Shown here piece by piece: positions 7,205 through 15,442 of a stretch of DNA of 64,000 nt. A program made the position numbers and the translations under genes. Below the pieces are notes generated by a model. The model was not told the origin of the DNA and did not search any database. It was given only the letters and a program-made list of their open reading frames with translations. How positions within the stretch are numbered: the first letter of the stretch is position 1; every line of letters begins with the position of its first letter. This DNA is from Streptomyces sp. cg36 (lineage in GTDB: Bacteria; Actinomycetota; Actinomycetes; Streptomycetales; Streptomycetaceae): positions 1,736,001 through 1,800,000 of the forward strand of contig NZ_CP163520.1 in NCBI RefSeq assembly GCF_041080675.1, given 5' to 3'.

Positions 7205-8245
7205 CTACTCGTGGGATATCGCGACGCACGACCAGGTGAAGCCGTTGCCCGCGCTCAGGAACAGCGCCACCTCGCCCGGTGCGAGCCGGTCGTCCGCCTG
7301 GAGGGCGGCGAGGTTGGCCACCGGGTCCCCGGCGCCGAGGTGCCCGGTCTCGCGGCCCAGGTCGAGGATCTCCGCGTGCGGCAGGGCCAGCTCCTCGACG
7401 GAGGGCCCGTAGAACTGGGTGAGCGCGCCGGTGCTCAGGCGCGGCAGGACGAGGTGGCGCAGCCGGGGGTCGGCGGGGGTGAGTCCGGCGTCGGCGATGG
7501 CGTCGAGCACCACGCGCTGCACCGAGCGGCGCAGTACGGCCACGAACTTCGGCCAGCCGCCGCCCGCCCGGAAGGCCAGCTTGGTGCGGCGGGCGCTGAC
7601 CGTTCCGTACGCGCTGCGCGGGGCGGGGGTGAAGGCGTCGTCGCCCCGGTAGAGCACCTCGTACTCGGGGGCGCTCACCGAGGAGACGGCGAGCAGCCGG
7701 TACGGGCCGGCGTCGCGGTCCAGGAGCAGGGCGGTGGCCGCGTCCCCGTACGCCACGTCGATGTCGCCGGACCAGCGGTCGAAGCCGGGCTCCACGAACC
7801 GGTCGGCGGTGGTGATCAGACAGCGGTCGACCGACGGGTCGAGGGCGAGGCGGGCGGCGGCGGTCTCCAGGGCGGCCACGCCCCCGTTGGAGGTCTGCTG
7901 CACACCGAGCGGGGTGGCGCGGCGGGCGCCGACGGCCCGGGCCACGTAGTGCGGCGCGGACCAGAAGTCGTGGCCCTGGTGGTAGATCCAGGAGTGGACG
8001 ACCAGGCCGAGGTCGTCGGCGGACCAGCCCGCGTCGGCGAGCGCCTTCTGGGCGGCGAGCACCGCCATCTCGGGGGCCGCCCGGTCGGGGCTCTCGGTCA
8101 GCGACCGGTAGCCGAGCCGGTCGGCGGTCTCCCGGTCGAGGCGCCCGGCCGTGACCGCCTCCTCGGCGTCCAGGCGGCGGGTGGGCAGCCACAGCACGGC
8201 GGCGGCTATGCCCGGGGGTTCGGGTAACGGCGGGCTCAGTCTCAC
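7205..8245 (-). CDS. KAS III-like acyltransferase B (Ser form)
   Basis: This 346-residue paralogue of the protein at 2384-3427 aligns almost without gaps. The nucleophile position reads QQTSNGGVAAL, so Ser119 replaces Cys119, as in the KAS III-like DpsC of daunorubicin biosynthesis, which also uses Ser. The C-terminal GHLGAGD motif is retained. The GTG at 8245 has GAGGAGG about 8 nt upstream. It heads the operon KAS III-B, oxidase, ligase, carrier. The two paralogues may share labour, for example acyl-O-Ser versus acyl-S-Cys chemistry, or act as a heterodimer (inference). Confidence 0.82.
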   Translation of the reverse strand: MRLSPPLPEPPGIAAAVLWLPTRRLDAEEAVTAGRLDRETADRLGYRSLTESPDRAAPEMAVLAAQKALADAGWSADDLGLVVHSWIYHQGHDFWSAPHYVARAVGARRATPLGVQQTSNGGVAALETAAARLALDPSVDRCLITTADRFVEPGFDRWSGDIDVAYGDAATALLLDRDAGPYRLLAVSSVSAPEYEVLYRGDDAFTPAPRSAYGTVSARRTKLAFRAGGGWPKFVAVLRRSVQRVVLDAIADAGLTPADPRLRHLVLPRLSTGALTQFYGPSVEELALPHAEILDLGRETGHLGAGDPVANLAALQADDRLAPGEVALFLSAGNGFTWSCVAISHE

Positions 8246-8299
8246 GGGGCTGCCTCCTCGTACCGGCCCGTCGACCCGGGCCGTACTTCCCGGCTGCCC

Positions 8300-8328
8300 A
8301 CTATATTGTCAGCGTTATTGATTGTCAG
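8300..8328 (-). promoter_or_regulatory. Candidate vegetative-type promoter for the KAS III-B operon
   Basis: On the minus strand CTGACA (8328-8323) is followed after 17 bases by TATAGT (8305-8300), a good -35/-10 pair in an unusually AT-rich patch about 55 bases upstream of the GTG at 8245. ATTGTCAG occurs twice on the plus strand 16 bases apart (8305-8312, 8321-8328), overlapping both promoter boxes, which could be a control site. Confidence 0.55.
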
Positions 8329-8446
8329 GCATCTGTCTTGATGCTTTCGCGCACGACCGGCGCGTTTCGCACGGCCCGCGCCGGGTCAGCATTGGTTGTC
8401 ACGGCCCGCCCGGATCGCCGTGGTCCCGAGTCCGAGGAGATGTCCG

Positions 8447-8917
8447 GTGTCCCACCCGCCCGCCCACCTCGCCGCCGACGCGGTCGTGCCGCTGTCGCCG
8501 ATCGGCTATGTCGTCACCGGTTTCGCCCGCCCCCAGGAGACACCCCCGCAGGCGACCCTGGCCTACGGTGACCAGGGCCGCGTCACGGTGTTCGAGCCGT
8601 ACGCGGGCGGCCTCGACGGTCTCGCCCCGGGCGGGTACGTCTGGCTGCTCACCTGGCTGCACGACCAGACCGACGAGGAGACCGCACCGCTCCAGGTGGT
8701 GCCGCGCGGCTGGGAGAAGAGCGGGCGCACGACCGGCGTCTACGCCACCCGTACGCCCAACCGGCACAACCGCATCGGCCTGAGCCTGGTCCGCATCCGC
8801 GAAGTGACCGGAAACGAGCTGCACTTCGACGGCGTCGACCTGGTGAACGGCACCCCGGTCCTCGACATCAAGCCGTACTCGACGACGTCCGACACTCCCC
8901 CGGACCCCGACGCGTAG
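8447..8917 (+). CDS. TrmO-like tRNA (N6-threonylcarbamoyladenosine) methyltransferase family protein
   Basis: The 156-residue protein matches the TrmO/TsaA (UPF0066) beta-barrel family: PIGYVVTGFARPQETP near the N-terminus, then TTGVYATRTPNRHNRIGLSLVRI, the conserved SAM-binding core. Characterised members methylate t6A37 in tRNA, though many actinobacterial copies are untested. The GTG at 8447 has GAGGAG about 7 nt upstream; the ORF is open upstream but lacks a better start. It lies outside the biosynthetic cluster and is the first apparently conserved gene to its right. Confidence 0.8.
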   Translation: MSHPPAHLAADAVVPLSPIGYVVTGFARPQETPPQATLAYGDQGRVTVFEPYAGGLDGLAPGGYVWLLTWLHDQTDEETAPLQVVPRGWEKSGRTTGVYATRTPNRHNRIGLSLVRIREVTGNELHFDGVDLVNGTPVLDIKPYSTTSDTPPDPDA

Positions 8918-8923
8918 CCCCGC

Positions 8924-8940
8924 CGGCCGGGGCCCGGCCG
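8924..8940. terminator. GC-rich inverted repeat between convergent genes
   Basis: CGGCCGGG and CCCGGCCG are exact inverted arms around one base, in the 30-base gap between the TrmO-like and acetyltransferase genes. It can act as a terminator for both, although there is no T-run. Confidence 0.4.
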
Positions 8941-8947
8941 CCCCGCC

Positions 8948-10180
8948 TCAGAAACCGTCGACCGTGTGCGGCAGCCGGCCGGTGCGCAGCGCCGCCGCCA
9001 GGGCCCCGGCCGCGCCCGGCGTGTGCTCGGTGACCAGCCCCGCCTCCACGAGCACGGCCGGGTCGGTGCCGCCCAGGTAGCAGGCGGCCAGGTCGCGCAC
9101 GTCCAGCGCGAGGTCGGCGGGCGCGTCGGCCGGTTCGTACGAGGCGGTGTCCGCGCCCGGTGCCACGGTGAGCCGGAAGCGGCCCGCGTTGGCCGGGACG
9201 GTCGCGTCCCGCACCTCGACCACCAGGTCGACCGGGGCCGCCCAGGCGCGGGCCGTGAGCGCGGCCCGGACGTCGAGCAGGCGCAGCCACAGCGCCGGGT
9301 AGTGCTGGACCACCTTGACCTGGTCGCGGTCGGCGGCGAAGTGGAGCAGCGGGTCGTCCGGGGCGCCGCCCCAGCGGCGGACCCGGCCGGTGAGGTCGAT
9401 GGCGGCCAGATACCGCCACAGCGCCGCCGCCCCGGCCGGGGTGTCGGCGTCCAGGTCGTCGACGCGGACCACGCCGGGGACGCCGTCGCCGCCCTTGGTG
9501 CGGTAGATCGCGTATCCGGCGGGCGAGCCGTCCGCGGCGCCCAGCACCACGGTTCTGGGCGGGCCCAGCTCCTCGTCGTCCTCGTCCTTTTCGGCCAGCC
9601 ACTCCTTGCGCCAGCGGATCTCGTCCCGGCCGATCCGCCCGGCCCGGCGGGAGCGGGACCGCTCGTAGTACGGGCCGATCAGCGCGGGCACGTCCGCCGC
9701 GTCGACCAGGCGCAGCGGGCCCTCGTCGGGGTCGATGCGCAGGGCGAGCGGACGGGTGGAGTCGATCTCCACGACCGTGCCGTGGGTGGCCGCGCCGAAG
9801 CCGAAGCGCCCGTAGATGACGGCCTCGGAGGCCCACAGCGCGGCGATCGGGCGGCCCAGGGCCGCCAGACGCCGGAAGAGCTCCTGGACCATGCCGGTGA
9901 GGACGCCCCGGCGGCGGTGGGTGGGGGCGACGCAGACGAACGTGAGCCCGGGGCAGGGCAGTTCGCCACCGGGCACGGTGAGGCCGAAGCGGAAGGCGGC
10001 GACGAAGCCGACGAGGGTCTCCCCGTCGTAGGCGCCGACCCGGTCGCAGTCGAGCAGGGCCTCGCGGTGGTACTTGCGCATCGCCTCGTCGGCGGGCTGC
10101 TCGTGGAAGGCCAGATAGCCGAGGTCGAGGGCGCGGTCGACGTGGGCATCGGGAACATCGCGGAATCGCAGTTGATCCAT
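8948..10180 (-). CDS. Eis-like GNAT N-acetyltransferase with SCP2-like C-terminus
   Basis: The 410-residue length and layout match the Eis family: an N-terminal GNAT domain with acetyl-CoA loop motif THRRRGVLTGMV (around 91-102), a second degenerate GNAT region, and an SCP2-like C-terminal domain ending in Phe, whose carboxylate is part of the active site in characterised Eis proteins. Eis enzymes acetylate aminoglycosides and other amines at several positions. The natural substrate here is unknown. It could modify or detoxify amines, but no link to the nearby cluster is visible. Confidence 0.85.
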   Translation of the reverse strand: MDQLRFRDVPDAHVDRALDLGYLAFHEQPADEAMRKYHREALLDCDRVGAYDGETLVGFVAAFRFGLTVPGGELPCPGLTFVCVAPTHRRRGVLTGMVQELFRRLAALGRPIAALWASEAVIYGRFGFGAATHGTVVEIDSTRPLALRIDPDEGPLRLVDAADVPALIGPYYERSRSRRAGRIGRDEIRWRKEWLAEKDEDDEELGPPRTVVLGAADGSPAGYAIYRTKGGDGVPGVVRVDDLDADTPAGAAALWRYLAAIDLTGRVRRWGGAPDDPLLHFAADRDQVKVVQHYPALWLRLLDVRAALTARAWAAPVDLVVEVRDATVPANAGRFRLTVAPGADTASYEPADAPADLALDVRDLAACYLGGTDPAVLVEAGLVTEHTPGAAGALAAALRTGRLPHTVDGF

Positions 10181-10256
10181 TCCACGACACTAACCCGGCC
10201 GAATCGGGCGGTCATCCCTATTTCGAGCAGGACCAACGCCGCTGGACGAGCCGGTC

Positions 10257-10278
10257 GGCGGGCCGCGCACGGCCCGCC
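10257..10278 (-). terminator. Hairpin terminator after MFS gene
   Basis: GGCGGGCCG, loop CGCA, CGGCCCGCC: a perfect 9-bp stem about 23 bases past the stop of the transporter gene on the minus strand. Confidence 0.6.
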
Positions 10279-10300
10279 GCGTCCGGCCCCCGACCCCGTC

Positions 10301-11563
10301 TCATCCCACCGGATCCGCCACCGCCGCGGCCCCGGCCGGCCGGTGCGCCGCCCGGGCCGCCACCGGGACCGTCAGGGTGCCCGCCGCCAGGAACAGGGTG
10401 CCCAGGAGCAGCCAGCCCGGCGCGCCCCCGCTGGTGACCAGGGTGGCCACGAGCAGCGGGCCGCCCGCCCGCGCCAGGTCGGAGCCGAGGCTCCAGGCGC
10501 CCAGGTACTCGCCCTGGCGGCGCGGGTCGGCCAGGCCGTACGACAGGCCCCAGCCGCTCGCCGAGGCGAGCAGTTCGCCCGCCGTGAGCAGGGCCACCCC
10601 GACCGCCAGGACCAGGACGGCGGCCACCGGCGGGAGCGCGGCCGTGGAGGCGGTCACCGCGCAGGCGGCGAGCAGCGCCCAGCCCGCGCGGCGGCCCGCC
10701 CCGGCCGCCCCGGCGACGGTGTCGCTGCCGCGCGCGGCCCGCACCTGGAGCAGGATCGCCAGCGCGGTGTTGAGCAGCATGAGCGCCGCGACCGACCAGG
10801 CGGGCGCCTGCGTACGGGCCGAAATCCACAGCGGCAGGCCGAGGTTGAGGAGGTCGGCGTTGACGTAGAGCAGCCCGGAGAGGGCGGCCAGGGCGAGGAA
10901 GCGGCGGTCGCGCAGCGCGCCGCGGCGGGCGGCGGGCCGGGCGGGCGCCGCCGGGCCGGTCCGCGGCTCGGCCCCTTCGGGCATGCGGAGCACGACGGCG
11001 GCGACGATCGCGTACGAGGCGCAGTTGCCGAGGACCAGCGCCGCGTACCCGGCGCGGGAGTCGACGGCGAGGGCGGCGCCCGCGCCCAGACTGCCCAGCG
11101 AGAAGCCGATGTTGAGCATCACCCTGGTGTACGCGCTGGCCGCGACCAGCGCCGTGCTGTCGGCGATCCGGGCCAGATAGGCGCTGCGCACCGGCCGCGA
11201 GGCGCTCTCGGCCAGGGCGATCGCGCAGACCACGGCGAGGAACGCGGCGAAGCCGTCGACCAGCAGATAGCCCGCGAAGGCGACGGCCCGTACGAGCACG
11301 GTGGCCAGATACACCCGGCGGTGGCCGAACCGGTCGCCGAGCCGCCCGGCCGGTACCGCGACGGCCGGGCCGAGCAGGGCGGCGAGGGTGAGGCCGAGGC
11401 CGACCTGGGCGGCGCCGAGGCCGACGACCCGGGTGAAGAAGAGGGCGGCGCCGGTGTGGAAGAGGCCGTTGCCGATCCAGTCGACGAGGGTGGTGAGGGC
11501 GTACGCGCGCAGCGGACCGCGGGGCGGCAGCAGGGCTGCCACCCCGGAAGAGGTGGAGGACAT
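10301..11563 (-). CDS. MFS transporter
   Basis: This 420-residue protein has about 12 membrane segments and the loop motif GRLGDRFGHRRVYLATVLVR between segments 2 and 3. The ATG at 11563 shares the sequence CATG with a divergent ATG at 11562 of the broken ArsR-type gene; a TTG four codons upstream (11575) is an alternative. ArsR-type regulators of this subfamily are often next to and divergent from an MFS gene, so the pair was probably a regulator/exporter unit. Substrate unknown. Confidence 0.82.
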   Translation of the reverse strand: MSSTSSGVAALLPPRGPLRAYALTTLVDWIGNGLFHTGAALFFTRVVGLGAAQVGLGLTLAALLGPAVAVPAGRLGDRFGHRRVYLATVLVRAVAFAGYLLVDGFAAFLAVVCAIALAESASRPVRSAYLARIADSTALVAASAYTRVMLNIGFSLGSLGAGAALAVDSRAGYAALVLGNCASYAIVAAVVLRMPEGAEPRTGPAAPARPAARRGALRDRRFLALAALSGLLYVNADLLNLGLPLWISARTQAPAWSVAALMLLNTALAILLQVRAARGSDTVAGAAGAGRRAGWALLAACAVTASTAALPPVAAVLVLAVGVALLTAGELLASASGWGLSYGLADPRRQGEYLGAWSLGSDLARAGGPLLVATLVTSGGAPGWLLLGTLFLAAGTLTVPVAARAAHRPAGAAAVADPVG

Positions 11564-12391
11564 GTCCCCAGCCAACGCCCTTCCGGCGCGCGGGGGGAGA
11601 CATTTAGGCCGGGGCTCAACGCTCAGCTACCGACTCGGCGTGGACGACCTCGCCGACATGCGTTTCGCCTGCTCACCGCTGCTGGAGACGGCGACGAGCC
11701 TGTGGGCGCTGCGGCGCGCCGACCAGTACGCGCCGCACCTGCCGTGGGTGCGGCGGGCGCGGGCCGCGCCGGCCGCGGCCGACGGCCTGGACACCGCGCT
11801 CCTGGCCGATCCGGCGGTGGAGGACACCGGCTGGATACCGGACTTCATCACCCCGCGCCCCGCCTCGCCGCTGCCGGACGTGCGCGACGAGCTGCGGCGG
11901 GTGCGCGAAACCCCGCCGGAGAAGGCCCTGTCCGACGTGCGCACGGCGTACGCGGGCCGTGCGCTGCCGCCGCGCCTTGCCGAACTCGCCCCGGCTCCGC
12001 GCGCGTTGCGGGACGCGGTCGCGGAGGCGGTGGAGGGGTACTGGGAGGTGGCGGTGGCCCCGCACTGGCCCAGGATGCGGGCCGTCCTGGAGGCCGACAT
12101 GGTCCACCGGGCGCGGCTCCTCGCCCAGCAGGGCACCGCCGCCCTGCTGACCTCGCTCGATCCGACGGCGGTGTGGCGCGACGGCGAGCTCACCCTCTTC
12201 GTCCACCGCGATCTGCATCTGGGGGCGGCGGTGCGGGGGCGCGGGTTCTGGCTGGTGCCGACGCCGTTCGCCACGCACGCCGTCAGCCCCGTCGGACCGG
12301 ACGAGCCGCCGACGATCGCCTGTCCGGCGGCCGGGTGGTGCTGTACGCGCGAACGGGGCTGGGCGACGCGCCGACGTCCCCGCAGGCGTGA
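11562..12391 (+). pseudogene. ArsR-type regulator lacking its winged-helix domain, frame-shifted at the C-terminus
   Basis: The N-terminal part (VDDLADMRFACSPLLETATS onward) matches the DUF5937-type sensor region of Streptomyces ArsR-family regulators. After VSPVGPDEPPT the normal continuation, a helix-turn-helix of roughly 60-70 residues, is absent. The expected last residues (GGRVVLYARTGLGD) follow immediately but in another frame, ending at 12391. An internal deletion of the DNA-binding domain with loss of frame is the simplest reading. The start is uncertain: ATG 11562 with AGAGG/GGAGG upstream, or GTG 11640. If expressed, the protein would keep the sensor part only. Confidence 0.7.
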
Positions 12392-12401
12392 CCACCGTCG
12401 G

Positions 12402-12419
12402 GGACCGCGGGCGCGGTCC
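12402..12419. terminator. Hairpin between convergent genes
   Basis: GGACCGC, loop GGGC, GCGGTCC lies between the ArsR remnant and the convergent xdhC stop. The unit GCGGGCGCGGTCC is repeated immediately after it. Confidence 0.5.
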
Positions 12420-12437
12420 GCGGGCGCGGTCCGCGGG

Positions 12438-13589
12438 CTAGGCCACCGACCCTATGCGCCCGACCGTGCCCTCGGGCCCGTCGTGGTGGATCGGGGTGTG
12501 CGCGCCCGTGAGCGAGACCCCGCTCCCCCCGCGCCGGTTCGCCACGATCTCCGCCGCGATCGACAGGGCCGTCTCCTCCGGCGTACGGGCGCCCAGGTCG
12601 AGGCCGATCGGGGAGCGCAGGCGGGCCAGTTCGAGCTCGCTCACGCCGGTCTCGCGCAGCCGTGCGTTGCGGTCCTCGTGCGTACGGCGCGAGCCCATCG
12701 CGCCCACGTAGGCGACCGGCAGCCGCAGGGCGAGTTCCAGGAGGGGCACGTCGAACTTGGCGTCGTGGGTGAGGACGCACAGCACCGTACGGGAGTCGAC
12801 CTGCGTCGAGGCCAGATAGCGGTGCGGCCACTCCACCACGATCTCGTCCGCCTCGGGGAAGCGGGTCGCGGTGGCGAACACGGGGCGCGCGTCGCAGACC
12901 GTGACGCGGTAGCCGAGGAACTTGCCCACCCGCACCAGCGCGGACGCGAAGTCGATCGCGCCGAAGACGATCATGCGCGGGGGCGGGACGCTCGACTCGA
13001 CCAGGACCGTGATCGGCCGGCCGCACAGCCGGCCGTCGGCGCCGAGCGTCAGGGTGCCGGTGCGGCCCGCGTCCAGCATGGCGCCGGCCTCGCCCGCCAC
13101 CGTCCGGTCCAGCTCGGGGTGGCCGCCGAGGGCGCCCTCGTACGTACCGTCGGGGTGGACCAGGAGCGGGCGTCCGACCAGTTCGGCCGGGCCCTCGGTG
13201 ATCCGGGCCAGCGCCGCGGCCCCGTCCTTGGCCGCCGCCCGCAGCGCGCCCGCGAACACCTCCCGGGACGGGGAGTCGACGGGCACCGGGGTGACCAGGA
13301 TGTCGATGATTCCGCCGCAGGTCAGACCGACCGCGAAGGCGTCCTCGTCGCTGTAGCCGAAGCGTTCGAGGACGGGCTCGCCGTCCGCCAGGGCCTGCTG
13401 GCACAGCTCGTAGACCGCGCCCTCCACGCATCCGCCGGAGACCGAACCGATCGCCGTGCCCTCGTCGTCGACGGCGAGGGCCGCACCCGGCTGCCGGGGC
13501 GCGCTGCCGCCGACGGCCACCACGGTGGCGACGGCGAAGGCACGGCCCTGCTCGACCCACCGGTTGAGCTCTTCGGCGATGTCCAGCAT
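12438..13589 (-). CDS. xdhC: XdhC/CoxI family molybdenum hydroxylase maturation protein
   Basis: The 383-residue protein has the XdhC N-terminal domain (WVEQGRAFAVATVVAVGGSAP, then SVSGGCVEGAVYE around 50-62) and the C-terminal Rossmann-like XdhC domain (VTVCDARPVFATATRFPEAD). Family members bind molybdenum cofactor and help insert its sulfurated form into xanthine dehydrogenase. It sits next to a purine permease and the xdh structural genes on the same strand, so it very likely matures the dehydrogenase encoded at 15443-19328. Confidence 0.9.
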   Translation of the reverse strand: MLDIAEELNRWVEQGRAFAVATVVAVGGSAPRQPGAALAVDDEGTAIGSVSGGCVEGAVYELCQQALADGEPVLERFGYSDEDAFAVGLTCGGIIDILVTPVPVDSPSREVFAGALRAAAKDGAAALARITEGPAELVGRPLLVHPDGTYEGALGGHPELDRTVAGEAGAMLDAGRTGTLTLGADGRLCGRPITVLVESSVPPPRMIVFGAIDFASALVRVGKFLGYRVTVCDARPVFATATRFPEADEIVVEWPHRYLASTQVDSRTVLCVLTHDAKFDVPLLELALRLPVAYVGAMGSRRTHEDRNARLRETGVSELELARLRSPIGLDLGARTPEETALSIAAEIVANRRGGSGVSLTGAHTPIHHDGPEGTVGRIGSVA

Positions 13590-13648
13590 GTTCGGTCTCC
13601 TTCACGAGCGGATGATGGAGGGCGTCCGGTCGTACGCCCTGTCGTGGC

Positions 13649-15106
13649 CTACTTGACGCCCAGCCAGCTCTCGATGGGGCTGAGCGCGAAGTAGACGAGG
13701 AAGATGCCGGACAGGGCCCACATGAACCCGCCGATCTCCCGCCACTTGCCCTGCGACGCCTTGATGACGGTGTAGGAGATGACTCCCGCGCCGACACCGG
13801 CGGTGATGTTGTACGTGAACGGCATCAGGGCCACGGTGAGGAACACCGGGATCGACACCGAGCGGTCGTTCCAGTCCACGTGCTTGGCCGCGCTCATCAT
13901 CATGGAGCCGATCACGACCAGCGCGGCGGCGGCCACCTGGGCCGGAACCAGCTGGGTGAGCGGGGTGAAGAAGAGACAGGCCGCGAAGAAGAGGCCGGTG
14001 ACGACCGAGGAGAGGCCGGTGCGCGCGCCCTCGCCGGCGCCGGTCGCGGACTCGATGAAGACGGTCTGGCCGGAGGCGCCGGAGACGCCGCCGATCGCGC
14101 CGCCCGCGCCGTCGATGAACAGCGCCTTGGACAGGCCCGGCATCCGGCCCTTGTCGTCGGCCAGCTTGGCCTCCTGGCCGACGCCGATGATGGTGGCCAT
14201 CGCGTCGAAGAAACCGGCCAGCACCAGGGTGAAGACGATCATGCCGACGCTGATGGCGCCGATCTGGCCCCAGCCGCCGAACTCGACGTCCCCGAAGAGG
14301 CCGAAGTCGGGCTTGGCGACCGCGCTGCCCTTCAGACCGGGGGCGAGACCGCCCCAGTCCTTGTCGGTCAGACCGGCGGCCTTGGTGACCACGAGCGAGA
14401 GGACCGTGCCGGTCACGATGCCGATCAGGATCGCGCCGGGGATGTTGCGCGCCTGGAGGGCGAAGATCAGGAGCAGGGTCACCGCGAAGAAGAGGACCGG
14501 CCAGCCGACCAGCTCGCCCGTGGCGCCGAGGGTGACGGGGCCGCCCTGGCCCTTGCCGACGAACCCGGCCTTCACCAGGCCGAGCAGGGCGACGAACATG
14601 CCGATGCCCATGGTGATCGCGTGCTTGAGGGGCAGCGGGATGGCGTTCATGATCATCTCGCGGAGGCCGGTGACGACCAGCAGCATGATGACCACGCCGT
14701 ACATGACGCACATGCCCATGGCCTGCGGCCAGGTCATGTTGGGGACCACCTGGGTGGTCAGGGCCGCGGAGACGTTCAGGCCGGCGGCGAGCGCGAGGGG
14801 CACCTTCCCGATGAAGCCCATCAGGAGCGTGCTGGCCGCCGCCGCGAGGGCGGTGGCGGTGACCAGGCCGGCGTGGCCCAGGGTGTGCTTGTCGACGTCG
14901 GGCGTCGAGAGGATCAGCGGGTTGAGCAGGAGGATGTAACACATCGCCATGAAGGTGGTGATGCCGCCGCGCACCTCCTGCGCGACCGTGGATCCTCTGT
15001 CCGTTATGTGAAAGTACCGGTCGAGCCAGGACCTTCCGGCGGGGACGCGCGAGCCGGGGCCCGCCTCCTCGGCGGTGGTCTTGGGCTCCACAGACTGCTG
15101 GGTCAT
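13649..15106 (-). CDS. NCS2 family purine (xanthine/hypoxanthine/guanine-type) permease
   Basis: The 485-residue protein has about 12-14 membrane spans and NCS2/AzgA-type segments (FFDAMATIIGVGQEAKLAD, GASGQTVFIESATGAGEG). The ATG at 15106 is chosen over an upstream start at 15121 because GGGAG lies 8 nt before it. AzgA-type members carry adenine, guanine and hypoxanthine by proton symport, and the xdh neighbourhood suggests import of a purine that is oxidised to urate. Confidence 0.88.
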   Translation of the reverse strand: MTQQSVEPKTTAEEAGPGSRVPAGRSWLDRYFHITDRGSTVAQEVRGGITTFMAMCYILLLNPLILSTPDVDKHTLGHAGLVTATALAAAASTLLMGFIGKVPLALAAGLNVSAALTTQVVPNMTWPQAMGMCVMYGVVIMLLVVTGLREMIMNAIPLPLKHAITMGIGMFVALLGLVKAGFVGKGQGGPVTLGATGELVGWPVLFFAVTLLLIFALQARNIPGAILIGIVTGTVLSLVVTKAAGLTDKDWGGLAPGLKGSAVAKPDFGLFGDVEFGGWGQIGAISVGMIVFTLVLAGFFDAMATIIGVGQEAKLADDKGRMPGLSKALFIDGAGGAIGGVSGASGQTVFIESATGAGEGARTGLSSVVTGLFFAACLFFTPLTQLVPAQVAAAALVVIGSMMMSAAKHVDWNDRSVSIPVFLTVALMPFTYNITAGVGAGVISYTVIKASQGKWREIGGFMWALSGIFLVYFALSPIESWLGVK

Positions 15107-15442
15107 GGTGCCTACTCCCAAGGTTCAAAGGGGCACCCGCATAAGACTTGAGATCTCAGTCGGACAAGCTGCGGGATTTGGGATGGTGCGTGGGCTGCAC
15201 GACCCGGGGGACGGCCCGAGACGAACGTTTCCGCGTAGCGCGGGGGTACCGGTGGCGGTACCGCGGTACGGGGTTGGTGCTGGTCATTCGGGTACTGCCT
15301 GGTGGTGCCGGTGATGGTGCGGGTGGTGCCGGTGGTGGGGGTGAAGGACCGCGAGCGGTGCGGTACTCCTGTGCTCCGGGCGGTGCGGGCGGGGAAGTGT
15401 GACGTTCCTGGGCGCGGCGCACCGCCCGGAGGGTTCAGGGGG
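15107..15442. other. Intergenic region between permease and xdh operon
   Basis: This stretch has no gene. It holds a 10-base palindrome TGAGATCTCA (15149-15158) 43 bases upstream of the permease start, a GGT-rich low-complexity stretch at about 15230-15350, and a long inverted repeat at the xdh end (15374-15431). Confidence 0.6.
15374..15431 (-). terminator. Long hairpin terminator of the xdh operon
   Basis: CTCCGGGCGGTGCG (15374-15387) and CGCACCGCCCGGAG (15418-15431) are perfect 14-base inverted copies separated by 30 bases, starting 12 bases past the last xdh stop codon. Confidence 0.7.

Noticed and set aside
8966..12391. 1141-codon plus-strand ORF
   Set aside because: Mostly an antisense shadow of the Eis-like and MFS genes. 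Only its last codons carry the displaced C-terminus of the ArsR-type regulator.
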